A DNA stretch of 64,000 nt from Trametes villosa (Eukaryota; Basidiomycota; Agaricomycetes; Polyporales; Polyporaceae): NCBI GenBank assembly GCA_002964805.2, contig PUDQ02000003.1, positions 434,001 through 498,000 of the forward strand. The letters are read 5' to 3'. Both the position numbers and the translations under genes were made by a program. Positions 45,386 to 57,479 of this stretch are shown piece after piece (position 1 is the stretch's first letter; each line of letters starts with the position of its first letter). The notes under the pieces were generated by a model. It worked only from the letters and a program-made list of their open reading frames with translations. It made no database searches and was not told the origin of the DNA.

Positions 45386-47710
45386 GAGCGAAAGAGAGAG
45401 CAGCGGGAAGCGAGCGTTTCTCCGGGCGCGTGCATAGATCGGGCGCTTGGCGCTTCTCGATGAAGTTCGCTAGCGCCCAGGCGCGAAGTGCATCCTCGAC
45501 CTGCACAGAGTCTACTTCCTAGACCTTTCCCTCTCATCCTGTTTGATCACCCCCGGAGGAATCTAGAATGTCTCTGAAGGTCCCAAAAGCGCAAAATCTG
45601 CAGCTCTTCAAGGATGGCTACAAGGTCCGTCCACTTACATGCTTTGCGAAAGAACGCGGAAGTCCGACGCGTCCTACAGCATCTGCAAGGCCTCGAAGAT
45701 GCCGTCCTGCGCAACATCCAGGCAGTTGCGGAGCTCTCGGACCTCGTGAGGACGAGCTTTGGGCCAAACGGTGCGTGTCCATGTTCTTTGCGCGCGATCT
45801 TATCCGCTGAACGAGTCGTGCAAATGCTCAGGCCGGAATAAGCTGGTGATCAACCACATTGGCAAGCTTTTCGTCACCTCCGATGCGGCGACGATCATCC
45901 GCGAGATCGAGGTCGTGCACCCCGCGGCGAAGCTGCTCGTGATGGCGTCCCAGGCGCAGGAATCAGAGGTGTGTACGCGTAAACCACCCCTACACACGGA
46001 TGTGTCGCAAGCGCCATGCCCCCTCTGCTTGCTGCAGGTCGCACTTTTTCATGTATCCGTGATCACCTCGCCCCGGCATATGAGGCGGCTGCGAGTTGAC
46101 CATACGGTAGGCCTCCATGCGCGTAATGCTATGATATGCGTAAGCGAAGTTCGCGACATTATGATGGCATTACGAGCAGAGGCCTACCTCAAAGTCAGCT
46201 CATCATAGCCGCCTCATATGCTCCGGAAAGGATATTATGAGTAGACTGTAAGGCAAAATCTGCTAATAACGCGGGTGTGGTGCTTGCGACAGTTCATGTC
46301 CGGATATTCGCGCCCTAACCTCTAACTTACCATCGTATGCTAGATGGGAGACTCAACGAACACTGTCATGATCCTTGCCGGCGAAATGCTCAAGAAAGCG
46401 GAGCAGCTCCTGATCATGGGCCTGCACCCAAGTGAAATCATCAAAGGGTACGAGCTTGCAAGCGCAAAGGCCCTCGCAGAACTCGAATGTACGTCACCTC
46501 TGCCTCTCGAACGTTTTCACTTGGATTGAACGATTCTCTCAGCCCTATCAACATCGTCTCTGCCCTCCCCGCCGACCAAATCTGCACTCGCCGCTGCGCT
46601 GAAGCCCGCGATCGCGTCGAAGCAGTACGGATACGAGGACCAGCTCGCGAGTCTCGTCGCGGAGGCGGCGCTGACCGTGATGCCGCCGAACCCGAAGAAC
46701 TTCAACGTCGACAACGTGCGTGTCGTCAAAATCATGGGCGGGAGCCTCTCGGGCAGCAAGGTCGTCCGGGGAATGGTATTCGGCCGTGAACCCGAGGGTA
46801 TGTCTTTCATGATGCTAAAATGATATTATTCACCTCACAATGCATCAGGCCAGGTCAAGAAGATCACGAAAGGCAAGGTCGCGGTCTTCACCTGCGCACT
46901 TGACTCCGCACAAACGGAGACCAAGGGCACGGTACTGATCAAGAACGCGGACGAGATGCTCAACTTCACGAGCGGCGAGGAGAAGCACCTCGAAAAGGTC
47001 AGTATCGCCCTGCACAGTAACCCTGCATATACTCATCGCGCATTTCAGGTCTTGCAAGAGATCGCAGACTCTGGCGTCAAGGTCATCATCGCGGGGACGA
47101 CCGTCGGCGAGCTCGCGCTGCACTACCTGAACCGGATGAATATCGCCGTGCTCAAGGTGCTCTCCAAGTTCGACCTTCGCCGGCTGTGCCGCGTCGTGAA
47201 CGCGACGCCCCTCGCGCGCGTCGGCGCGCCCACGCCCGAGGAGGCCGGCTTCGTCGACGTGCTCGAGACGATCGAGATCGGCGGCGACCGCGTCACCGTG
47301 CTGCGGCAGGTGGTCGAGGGCGAGGCGGACTACACGCCGCCCGCGGCGGGCGACCGGAGCGAGAAGACGCGGACGGCGACGATCGTGCTGCGCGGCGCGA
47401 CGCAGAACCGGCTGGACGACCTCGAGCGCGCGGTCGACGACGGCGTGAACGTGATCAAGGCGCTGCTGAAGGACGCGCGGCTCGTGCCCGGCGCGGGCGC
47501 GACGGAGATCGAGCTCTCGCGCCGCGTGGACGCGTACGGGAGCGGGCTGAAGGGCCTCGCGCAGCACGGCGTGCGCCGGTGGGCGCAGGCGCTCGAGGCG
47601 GTCCCGCGCACGCTCGCGGAGAACGCGCTCGGCGGCGCGGAGGGGAACGAGGTCGTCAGCCGGCTGTGGGCGAAGCACGAGAGCGCCGGAGGTGAGGCGT
47701 GGGGTGTCGA
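45386..47710 (+). repeat. Segmental duplication, CCT8 block, copy 2
   Basis: Counterpart of 12948-15271 (see there). This copy continues on its right into the real end of the gene. Confidence 0.93.
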
Positions 47711-47968
47711 CGTTGAGGTGCGTTTTCTACCGAAACTCTGCATGATCTGTACCTGACTGAATGTTTGCGATTGGGATAGGCCGAGACGGACGGGACGCTT
47801 TCGGCGGTGGAGCACGAGATCCTGGACTCGCTCGCGGCGAAGCAGTGGGCGATCAAGCTCGCGACGGAGGCGGCGACGTCGGTGCTCAGCGTGGACAGCA
47901 TCATCATGAGCAGGCCTGCGGGAGGCCCCAAGATACCGCAGCAGTCGGGCCACTGGGACGAGGACTGA
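45568..47968 (+). CDS. CCT8: T-complex protein 1 subunit theta (CCT8), full length
   Basis: Theta subunit of the cytosolic chaperonin TRiC/CCT, which folds actin, tubulin and other proteins. Eight exons: 45568-45624, 45680-45770, 45832-45968, 46344-46488, 46543-46797, 46849-46997, 47049-47717, 47780-47968 (563 aa; family about 550-570). Signatures: VPKAQNLQLFKDGYK, DLVRTSFGPNGRNKLVINHI, DAATIIREIEVVHPAAKLL, GDSTNTVMILAGEML (nucleotide-binding region), EIADSGVKVIIAGTTVGELA, ARLVPGAGATEIELSRRVD, AIKLATEAATSVLSVDSIIM and a C-terminal GHWDED. Every junction keeps frame. Upstream homology with copy 1 covers only ~180 bases, so it is unclear which copy keeps the original promoter. Confidence 0.95.
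46071..46226. repeat. MITE-like hairpin in CCT8 intron 3, copy 2
   Basis: Same 156-base inverted repeat as at 13633-13788; outer arms ATATGAGGCGGCT / AGCCGCCTCATAT. Its presence in both copies dates it before the duplication. Confidence 0.7.
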
Positions 47969-48281
47969 GCGGTACGAGAGGGGGATGCGTGAGTAGTAGG
48001 GTACGACCGAAGTAGACGAGTAATACACTTGTACAATGCCAGACATTTCTCTGCTTGCTTCTCATCTCTGCGTGGTATTCCGGTCGTGTCTGTGGTGATA
48101 GACTGCCCCTCGTCGCCTTTCAAGATGTGTGGTATCGATTAGAAATATATCACGTCGGCGTAGGTTCGAACGACGGCGTCCCTCTCGCCCCGATGGCGCC
48201 CTTCCCCTCCTCCCCCCGGGCTTGCCGAGTGCACCCGACACGCCGCCCACCGCGCCTGGTCCGTGCGCGCCATCACCGCGG

Positions 48282-48288
48282 TATAAAA
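48282..48288 (+). promoter_or_regulatory. TATA box of the candidate U1 gene
   Basis: TATAAAA, 33 bases upstream of the proposed first transcribed base at 48315. Confidence 0.5.
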
Positions 48289-48314
48289 CCCTCTCCTCGA
48301 CACCGGCACACCTC

Positions 48315-48488
48315 ATACTTACCTTGATGGCACGAGCCCCTTCCCGTACCAGGGTTCTTGGGCCGTAGGGGCCTCTCATAGCACGGCGACCCTGTCCGCA
48401 GGGGGCCCTTGCGGTTTGTATGAGCTTCGGCTCATGCACCGTCTCAATATTTCCCTGTCCCGTTCCGGCCCTCGGGCTGGGCGGGCCT
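48315..48488 (+). ncRNA. Candidate U1 spliceosomal RNA
   Basis: Begins ATACTTACCTTG, the conserved U1 5' end that pairs with 5' splice sites (complement CAAGGTAAGT). It is followed by GC-rich stem-forming sequence, a perfect hairpin ATGAGC-TTCG-GCTCAT, an Sm-site-like AATATTT, a final strong stem (CCCG...GGCCC TCG GGCTGGGCGGG) and TTTTTT. Length about 174 nt, normal for U1. It lies between convergent CCT8 and the F-box gene. The usual U1-70K loop sequence is not clear. Alternative: the 5' motif is simply a splice donor on the minus strand, but I see no minus-strand gene there. Confidence 0.55.
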
Positions 48489-48511
48489 TTTTTGCGTTTG
48501 GTGCATTGCAC

Positions 48512-48524
48512 TAACCCTAACCCT
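48512..48524 (-). repeat. Short interstitial telomere-like tract
   Basis: TAACCCTAACCCT, about two units of the fungal telomere repeat TTAGGG on the minus strand, 25 bases after the candidate U1 gene. Two units can arise by chance. Confidence 0.4.
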
Positions 48525-48857
48525 TCTGTACATCAAGCCGAGGTACTGCAGAATCAATGACCGCACTGCAGCAGAGCTGGACGTTTCAAAGGTGTGGTCC
48601 CGTTGTATTGGTATGTATACTAGACGCAAAGCTTCCACGGAGAACTCATACGAGAGTAGGGTATCATATTGCTCTGGTAAAATACACAGTAGTTAGCGGA
48701 TACATTGTGTCTAACTTGTAACTTGGTCCAGACAATACATGTATGTACCCGTCACCATCCATTCACCGCCCATTCGCCACAAGCCACAGTCCACCAGCAA
48801 TCGCGCATAACCGCCTTAGCCGTGAGTGTCGTGTCATATGCCGCCCGCGCCCCCTTG

Positions 48858-51302
48858 CTACTCGTAGCACAATATGAAGATCTTGCCGTCCCGTACGGAG
48901 ATGATGATCGCGCCCTGCGACTGGTCGATGTTGATCGTTTCGACCGTGTCGAGGTCGAGCTCCTCGGGGACCTCGAGCGTGTGCACGACGCCCTCGAGCG
49001 AATCCGCCGTGCTCCCGGGCTCGTACCCCATCACGTCCCTGTCGTTCGTCACGGGCGGGAACGTCACGAAGCGGAGCCGCTTGTCCTCCCGGTCCTCCTC
49101 CGGCGGGAACGCGAACTCGATCCACACCGCGTGCCCGAAGTCGACCGCCATGAGCGGCCGCGGCCGCTCCTGCGCGCCGTCCCCATCCAGCTCGTCGTCC
49201 GACATCCCGTCCAGCACGCATACGACCTCGAACGGCTCGCTCACGTACCACAGCCGCATCATCGACGACTCCGCCCCGCGCAGCTTCGCTGGCCGCTCCG
49301 GGGTCCCCGCTCCGTCCCACTCGCCGGGCGAGGACGATGACGGCGACGCGCCTGTGCTGCTGGGCGAGCCTTCCGCGGTGGCTGTACCGTTCTCAACGGG
49401 CGTAGCAGCGCCGTTTGCGAGCGCAGCTTCGACTGCCTTCGCGGCCGCGGCGGGTATCTGTTCCAGCTCGTCCGCTTCGATGAGCGGAACCTTGAAGTAG
49501 TGCTGGGCGAGTACGTAGCGCGTCCTGTGCGTGTCGGGTTCGTGGTCGGCGAGGAGGACGACCGTGCAACTGAGGCGCGGCACGGTCGCGAGCGTCGGCC
49601 ACCACTGTCGGACGAAGTGTGCGCTCTCTGGGTACCAGGGCGGGTATGGAAACGGGTTGCCGTCCGCGATGGTGCCGGAGTCCACGTCGTCCTCCGGGTC
49701 GAAGTTCCCGTCTTCCGGATCTTGGTGCACGTCGTCGCCGTTGACCTCGCCGTTCAGCTGTGGCGCCTGCTCCCCATCTGGGAAGGCTGTGGGTGACCCT
49801 GATCGGCTGAGGGGAGGGAAAATGAACGGCGCGGACATGGTCGTCACCGGCCCCAGCCGCTGCGATATGCTAGGAACGAAGGTCGCGGACGCGGTCGAGG
49901 GGCGCGCGTGCTGCTGCAGGACCGAAATTGGGTAGTAGTACTGGTGCGCGACGTCGCTCTCCTCCGAATGGATGACGATCTGCTCCTTGAATAGGATGCA
50001 CGACCAGTTCGAGGACATAGACTGCCGGCCGGACGTTAGTACGTAGCGCAGGAGCCAAATTTAGACACGTACGCATTCGATCCCCGTGTCGATGAACACG
50101 TACTCCTCCTTCCTCCAGTCCAGGAGAGCGTAGAGGCCGATGGTATTTGAGCTTGCGACCCACACAAACGCGGAGAGCAGACACGAGGAGGGGTCGAGCA
50201 GGAAGACGTTCATGACCACGCCAATGGTCTTAAACGTCGCGAGCTCGGAGAAGATCGGCTCCCCTTTTTCAGGGAACTCGAGCTTCATGAGCACGAACTC
50301 CATCACCCGGTCGTCAATCCTAGAGTCGTCCTCAGCACCAAAGCAGTTTGGACATGCACAAAACCACTCACGACCGCTGCAGCACCTTCGCCATCGTGAA
50401 GAACACCGTCCGGATATCAAACTCGACCCGGCACTTCCAAAGCTCCCAGCGCTCCTGCGGGTCCCACTCGGCGAGGCACTCGTCCTTGTGGACGTCCCAG
50501 CACACCACCTTCCCGCTTTTCGTCGCGCACAGGCTGTAGCTCGACGTGATCGGCGACAGCCAGTCGACCTCTTCGTTCGGCGGCGCGCTGATCACTTTGT
50601 ACCAGCTCCGGTTGCCTGGCTTGGACCCCTCCGCGGTGTTGAGGTAGGGCGACGCGGACGAGGGGCGGGGGCCGCGCGTGAGCCACGCGAGCTCTAATCG
50701 GGTGGCCTGGTTGACGGCATCGACAAGTTGCTCGTCGGAGAGGTCCGATAGGCGTTGGAAGCCATGGAGCGGGAGCGCGCGGCAGCGCTTGAGGAGTGCG
50801 GTGGCTAGGTTGCGGTACACCGGCCGCGTGGTCGCGAAGCCGCGCAGTGCTTTGCAGCTCTAGTCAATGAAAGGGAGTGAGTTTGAGGCCTAACCGTCCC
50901 GATACAGGTGTTGGAACGAGCCTGTAAAGGCGTGCTGGGTCTTCCCGGTCCATGATCGGCCCCCATCCAACCCCAAGTCGAACCTCGAAAAGTCTGCCCG
51001 GGAACTGAGCCTTTTCAGTTGAACCCAGGTCCATTGAAGCCAGTGGAGAGTTCTAGGCTCAAACGGTGCACCTCTGTGATGAAGGGGGTGCAAAGCACCG
51101 AGCCCTGAAGACGACGCTTTCGCAGGTAGAGCGGGGTCGGAAGTGCGGCGCGCTTCTTGTCGCGCTCTGAATGCATCGCAGCCCACGACGAAGGAGAGGT
51201 AGCGAATGTACTCACAAGTTGAAGCGCGTGAATTTCGTGCAGCTCGAGATGTCGCGCAATGTTCAAGAGCAGATCGTAGGGCAAGGTTGCGAGTGAGATC
51301 AT
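48858..51302 (-). CDS. F-box protein
   Basis: Probable substrate adaptor of an SCF ubiquitin ligase. Four exons: 51216-51302, 50372-50859, 50073-50319, 48858-50021 (661 aa). The F-box spans the first junction: ISLATLPYDLLLNIARHLEL, HEIHALQL joined to SCKALRGFATTRPVY. The following region looks like irregular beta-propeller sequence (SGKVVCWDVHKDECLAEWD, WKCRVEFDIRTVFFTMAKVL, QGAIIISVRDGKIFILCYE at the end). An acidic, low-complexity stretch (DPEDGNFDPEDDVDSG) and a Ser/Pro-rich loop sit in the last exon. The first intron is unusually long (356 bases) but the donor GTGAGT and acceptor are good. Target unknown. Confidence 0.82.
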
Positions 51303-51897
51303 ATCCTGAGATGTGTCGTCCTGTACGGTGCAGTGTGCAGACATGCCCGAGCTCGCCACAGTTTCCTACGAGTTTAAGCCCTTCGGGGTGCGCAAAGATG
51401 TGGCCCAGAAGAGAACAAAGCGGGAGTGGAAGGTGAGGTAGAATGTGGGAGAGGCTCTTGTCCTCGTCGCAGCTCGAGGACAAGATGAATTCGGACCGTG
51501 ATTGGTCCGAAATTGCCCTCGGCGCGTGCCGAGCCTAGCGGATAGTCTGGTTGGTGCTGGGTTGCGGATGTCGAGCTGCGGCCGTCCCCAGGCAGTCTTT
51601 GTCGTCAGAAGTTGTCGTGGTTGGCGGAAGGTTAGCGGAGGGAGATCTAGAGAGAGTTGGGGGAAGCCGCGACTTGTCGATTCGAGGAGGTTTCGTTATT
51701 TAGATCTATTAAGGCAGGTTGTTCCCACGCTGGTAGCCACAGACTTAGCGAAATTGTGCTAAGCGATGCGTTCAAGTTCTGCTACTCAACGCCTGCCTCG
51801 GCGATCTAATTGCCCTGCTGCTCCCTGTTCCCTGCAATAATCGCATAGCAATTTGCTCTGGCTTCTGGGAAGCAATACCTGTAGTTGTAGCACTTGT
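51303..51897. other. Intergenic, F-box promoter side
   Basis: No supported gene; includes a lower-GC stretch around 51650-51900. It ends where the duplicated PH-gene block starts. Confidence 0.4.
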
Positions 51898-54170
51898 AGC
51901 AAAATCAGTTGATCGACGACGCTTACCATATTTGGTTATACGTAGTGTCGCTGGCGAAGTGCTTCAAGCTCTTCAAACTCCATCTTTCTCTCCTCCTCCT
52001 CACCCTCTTGCTCGAAACGGTACGTCCTTTGGGGACTCCAGCTAAGTTGTGTTTAAAGCTACCCTAGGAAGATACCCAGGTTGACGGAGGCGAACACCAA
52101 ATCCATCGAACCTCTACATTCCTTCGCGGCGCGCAGTTGCTCTCGCCATCCTCGCTCCTTCCTTTCCCCCCTCCCTCATGGCTCCTCGACGCGGGACTCA
52201 ACAACAGAACTCGTTGAGTCCTTCAGAAGCAATCACCTCGTCGCCATCTTCCCCGGCAAGCTATCTGAGCGGCAGCACGCCACGGTCCGCCTCGCCCTCG
52301 AACGGGTTTACGCAACTATTTACCAAACCCACCAAATGGTTCAACCGCTCGAACTCTGGGGGCGTCGGGCGCACGTCTGTGAGCTCCTCGGAGCCACGAT
52401 CGAGCACAAGCTCGACGCGTAAACACAAGATCTCGCACCCGACCGACCCGAGGCCTATAGTGGATAGCTTGCTACCACCGGACAGAGGAGGATTGGGCGG
52501 CGGCGGAAGCAGGTGAGTGCTCGTATATGCGTCCCCGAGCCCTTTTGCGTTGGAAGAGTTCTGGCCTGTGTGCTAGCAGGAGCTGTTGCCCTCGGGCTCG
52601 CATTTATGGTCAGAGCATCACATCCACAACGCGACACCGGGCATGATGGGATCTGCACGTCTAGTTACAGAGCCCTTCCCTGCGCTGTCAGAATCTCTGT
52701 TATGGCTACGGTCAGCGTGCTGCCCGGGTGAGCTCTTGCGCCAGGAGTTCGCCTCGCAGACGTCGCACTTCGATAAGTTATCATGGCGTCCGCCATACAT
52801 GAAAAGGCGGACCTCCGAGTCACGAAGCCATGCCCGCTAGACCAGGCATCCGGCGGAACATGTTACGTAGAGCATACTAAGGTCTCCACATAGCTTGGGC
52901 ACCAGGCACTTTGTAGAGGCTGCAAGGCCTACTCGCATCAACCTGACTGGCCGCTGGGTGGTTCAAGCGATGGCTCCAGGGTGACACTGCCAGAGCGCAA
53001 GGAGGGGCATTCGAGAAACCTAAGTATGTTGACTGGCGCAATCGCGCTGGCAGCGTGTATATAGACGTCGGGCCAGCGAATGCAGTTACGCTCGTTCTGT
53101 TCGTACTGCGGAACATCGTGTTCAAGCGACAGGGCGTTCTCCTCCGTGTCGTGCTTTCGTCTCCATTGTTCAGGGATTGTACAAGCTCATGAATGCAGGT
53201 GCTAATATAGTCCATAGATCTGTAGTGGACCTCTCGTTGGCCAGGACGACCTCGGCAATGCCGGATTCCCGGCCCAATGCGATGCGGACGCCTTCGTCTC
53301 CCCCGCCGCAAGGCTTCTCTCGCGGCCTCGGCGACCTGCGTAACATGTCGCGTAAAGCATGGTCGCGGTCGGCGGACGACCTGGGACAATTCTCTGCATC
53401 CGCGTCGTCTCCTGCGCTCACCCCAATAGATACCACGCTGCACCAGAAGATCAAGAGCTATCGCAGCGATAGCGTCAGCAGCAGTATCGCAGCCTCCCCG
53501 TCTCCAATTCCCTCTCCCTCCGCCTCGTCCCTCAACAACAACTACCCGTTTCCCGTCATCTCCGGGGACCTATCCACGTCCCCGCCGAAGAACACGCGTC
53601 TCGGGCCCCCGTCCTCGAACCCCTCTCCCATTACGCCCCCGCTCACGCCTGCGTCCTCGACGTCCTCTCACGTTCACTCACGCTCACACTCATTTACGCC
53701 CCGCCTTCCCTCGAAACTATCCGCTCAGAAATCCAACTTAATGCCGCCCAGTCCGAAACGCAAAGGTTCTGCCTCCTCCGAGTCTCGAGATCCGGAGCGC
53801 GACAAGGGCTCCGTCGGGAGCGGCTCGTCCTCCCGTCCGCCGTTCCCTTTCGGATTCGGCGCCGCGGGCACAAGCTCGAAGCTGTCGCCATCCGCGACCT
53901 TCGCGCCCGACGGGATCCTCGGTCAAGGACCGTCATCGCCCACGCTACTCGCTCCCCCGACGATCATCGAGCCCGAGGCAGGAGACAAGAACGAGAACCG
54001 CACCTCGCAGAGATGGACAGAGGCGGAAAGGGTAAGGGGAGGGAGGACGTGCGCCGACGGAGGGGCACGGGCGCGTGTAGAGTACGGCGGCGGACGAATA
54101 TATCTCGTTCGCACCCGACGGCGGCGGAGGGTGCTCGGAGGCGGGCGGGCGAGTGCCTGATCGCGGAGGG
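51898..54170 (+). repeat. Segmental duplication, PH-gene block, copy 1
   Basis: Homologous to 61764-64000 (offset about 9865 bases). Starts at GCAAAATCAGTTGATCGACG in both. The non-coding leader is more diverged than the coding part. Copy 1 has a longer first intron (about 700 versus 374 bases) and an internal deletion. Confidence 0.9.
52178..54160 (+). pseudogene. Damaged copy of the PH-domain protein gene (PH region deleted)
   Basis: Exon 1 52178-52512 and exon 2 from 53218 match copy 2 closely: MAPRRGTQQQNSLSPSEAIT, the Ser-rich middle, LSPSATFAPDGILGQGPSSP, EPEAGDKNENRTSQ. Then, at about 54008-54016, roughly 285 bases present in copy 2 (63545-63830) are missing. They encode the start of the PH domain (KGWKPFKLVLKGSKLYFYK). 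The loss also changes the frame, which ends at 54160. The break falls at the hexamer AGATGG, which occurs at both ends of the missing piece in copy 2. An extra ~330 bases sits in intron 1. Confidence 0.85.
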
Positions 54171-57100
54171 ATCTGTGCGAGGATGGAGAAAGAAAGCGAG
54201 CCTTAGCGTGTTTTGTGGGAGGGTGTGTGGGAGGGTGTGTAGGGGGGTGTTCTGTAAGAGGGGCAGGTCGGACACTCGGGATGGCAGTTTCGAGGCCGCA
54301 TGTCATTTTCTACACACGCTGACCATCTACATACAGGACAACCCCGCCCGGCACCCCTCCTGCTCGCCTCTCGTCTACTCGCCCACGCGCTACACCGTCC
54401 CCCTCACAGCGGCGTCGCGTCGAGGGCCTCAACGGACGACCCGGACGGACGCAGGCGTGCTCGCCGCGCGATCCCGCCGCTTCCGCCCCCGATCGCGGTG
54501 TGTGCGTGCCGGCGCGTCCCGCGCAACCACAGGTATATCACGCCATTCTGCACCTCCAGCGGCCGGAGTGTGCGTCGGGGCGAGGTCAGCTGCCTCCGCG
54601 CGGAGTACGGGCCCGTACACCTTCTCCCGGGAGCCAGAGCGAGCCGTCGGCGCATTGGGCGTGTCGCGACAGTCTCCTTCGCACCACCGACACTCCAGGG
54701 ACCCCACCGACGCCCTGAACGGATGCAGGCGTGCTCGTCACGCCGTCGCGCCGTCGTCGCCCCCGAGACTGGCGAGTCGCGGCTCAGAGCCGCAGCAGCG
54801 CAGCCGGCCGCGCAAGCTGCACCGATCGCCGTCCGCTCGCTGGCATGCCCTCTGTCCTGAGCAGCCGGAGGTTTGCCGCGCGGCTGCACAGTGCCTGCGG
54901 CTGGGTGCGCGTCGAGGCACGCTGCGTGGTTCACTCATCCGCCGCGGACTCGGAGTACAGGACCTGTCGGCGCAGCTCTAGGACCCGGAGCCTGGATGTG
55001 CCCCCTCCACGTCCGGCATGTCGCAACAGCTTGTAAGAAATCGGCAGCGGCGGCGGCGGCGCAGTTAGCACATGGGCGAAAGGACGAGACGGGCGTGCTC
55101 ACCGGGTCATCCGCGGAGCCGGACTTCGAGCTCGTGCCGCACCTGTATACACCGCCGCGGGATGATTCCGAAAACGACGCCGTGGGACACACAACCGGCC
55201 TGCTAGCTATTTCCTGCGACGCCTACAGTGTTCGCGTCCAGAGGGTGAGCGAGCCTCGCTGCTCAGTAACACCCTCGTGCTCACCTGTTCGAGTCGTCGC
55301 AGACTCGGACGCTCCGTAGCTATCCCCGCCATTCCGTCGCGTTTACATATCTGGGGGATGTGGCAGCGGAACAACGAGCTGCGCCCCGTGCTCGCCGTAC
55401 ACACACCGCCCTCGAGCTGCCCTGAACGCAGCTTGAGCAATATGCCCATCTTGCCGCCGTGGCGCGCATAAGCGAGGTAAGCCATCTCGTTTCGCATTGA
55501 GACACCAGAGACTCACCGTCTTGCAGCGGTCAGGGCGCGCTGTCCTCCTCGCGCCTCCGTAGGCATGCCTGGAAGCTTCGCACGAACAATTGCCGGCGCG
55601 GACGGGGTTAGGTGATCATCGCAGGTCCCGAAGCCAGTGCGCTCACCTTGTCTTCGACCCTCCAGCCCGGAATCCCGCTATTACACGCGGCCGTCTCAGT
55701 CCGAACGCCGGGGCGGGCGCGACATGGCGCCAGAGTGTGCCCCAGCCTAGCACCCCCTGGGACGGTCCTTGACGGGTGTTCTTGTGCAAGGCCGAACCCG
55801 CAGTGCGGCGGACTCGTACAGTAAGTTTCATTGCATCACGACGACGAGGGCACTACGCTCACCTTTTCAGCGTCGCTATCGCAAAGCGTCCGGACCGGAA
55901 GCTGGGAGCCTACGTCGCGGGATCGTCGCCGCGAATCGCATGCTTCGAGCGTCGGACAAGCACAGTTTTCCAGCCATTGTACGCCGGCCCCGCGCCAGGC
56001 GCGAAGGGCGCGAGATCACGGAGGACGCGGTCGTCTTGAGATGATAACGCTGCGGAGGCACTCACCGAGCACGTAGCACGCGGGCGGGACGCCCTCGACG
56101 CTGTGGGGAGTCTCGGCGTCGTGCAGCAGGGACCCGCCACACGACTTCGGCGCCGGCGGGAGGGTCGAGCGGAAGAACGGGCCAGTATGGGGGCAGGGCG
56201 GAGATGGTAGGTCGGAAGACGATGGCGCTGAAGGCGGCGAAAAAATGCGCGTGGGTGGCGAGAGGGAAAGCCTCTATGGGGGTAAGCAACCTGCGGATTC
56301 TGGTAGGTCGCGGCCGGGTCGTCACGGCGGGCAAGGTCATTTCCGGGCGCAGACAGTTGCAGTGCACGCTCGCGAACAAGCTTGGCTCGGGTGCGTACTC
56401 ACAGCGCTTTACCGGTTCCGACCACGGCTTTCTCGGACAGCGCCTCGCCTGTCCGTACTGGCACCTCAGCAGCTCGGACGCTGCCGTCAGTCCCATTCAA
56501 GGCCAATATCTCACAGGAAACCGGCGTACACCGAAGCCTTGCTGAAGAGGCAAAATATCATTGGAGATACCCGGCTTCACCTGTAGGTTCCGGAAGTGGT
56601 ACGTCCCTCCGGAAAGCTGGCGAATTGATGTCGGCGCCCTCGGCCGTAGTAGTACCACTTTGCAGAACCCGGTCTACGGCTGGACTATGTCTTATAGCAC
56701 ACCCCAGCTCGCCCGTCAATATATTTCGCATCAGAGACCAACTGAGGCTGCACGAGTAGTGTACAACAGTAAGTAGGAAATTAAAAACGCGGGCAGAGCA
56801 CGAGATGATGGGAAGCGGGGCCGGAGAGAGGAGTGGCTGTCGGACAAGCAGAATGTGTCCGGGGCGAGCGGCTCGGAAGCTGGGACGAGAGGCCCCGTTG
56901 CCCCGCTCATGCCCAGCCTTTCCCCGATATTCGTACTAGGCCGCCGGGGCCGCCTGCTCCACTCGCGGCGGCGCCGAAACCACCCTCATCGCGCTCTGCA
57001 CCATTGAGCGAGTCCACACATCCCGGGTGACAAGCGCAGCACGCCGGTCCACCATGGCGCTCGACAATGCGATGAATATTGCGTGAGATACTGTATAATA

Positions 57101-57479
57101 CATGCGCGGGCTACTCGGTACACCTCCATCACCGGTCGACCGAACACGACGTCCACGGAGCACGCATACGCGAAGCCCCTACCCGTACCTGCGACTCGCG
57201 AGCCCCTCCGACGTCCCTTCATGCCCGGGTACCGACGGCCACCTGGGCTACTTGCACAGGCCCTCGTCCTGCCGAGGGTGTGCAAATACCCGCCGCCGCA
57301 CCTTCGCGGCACTGTGCTTGCACCCGCAACGGGCGCCGCGCCGCGAGCACGTCGCGCGGTGCGGAGGGCACTATCAGGCATCCAAGCACATACTGCAAGT
57401 AATCAGCCGCATTTGGAGGCCCCCTGCCGGCACACGCACCTCGATCGGGGTGGTGTGAGCGCTCCGCACAGCTGTGTAG
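54171..57479. other. Decayed GC-rich region with exon-like pieces, no assembled gene
   Basis: Open pieces on the minus strand often end exactly at GTGAGC/GTGAGT donors. Examples: SLLHDAETPHSVEGVPPACY before GTGAGT near 56066; ENCACPTLEACDSRRRSRDV...LCDSDAEK before GTGAGC near 55862; GGVYRCGTSSKSGSADDP before GTGAGC near 55100. The plus strand has FELVPHLYTPPRDDSENDAV near 55120. I could not join them into one protein and recognise no domain. The pattern suggests an old multi-exon gene or repeated exons undergoing decay. Confidence 0.35.

Noticed and set aside
43476..45437. Long overlapping frames on both strands upstream of full-length CCT8
   Set aside because: Open on both strands because stop codons are rare at this base composition; no splice-consistent or domain-bearing model emerges.
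48150..48330. tRNA on the minus strand around GGTTCGAAC at 48158
   Set aside because: The T-stem has a mismatch and no D-arm, anticodon arm or matching acceptor can be found.
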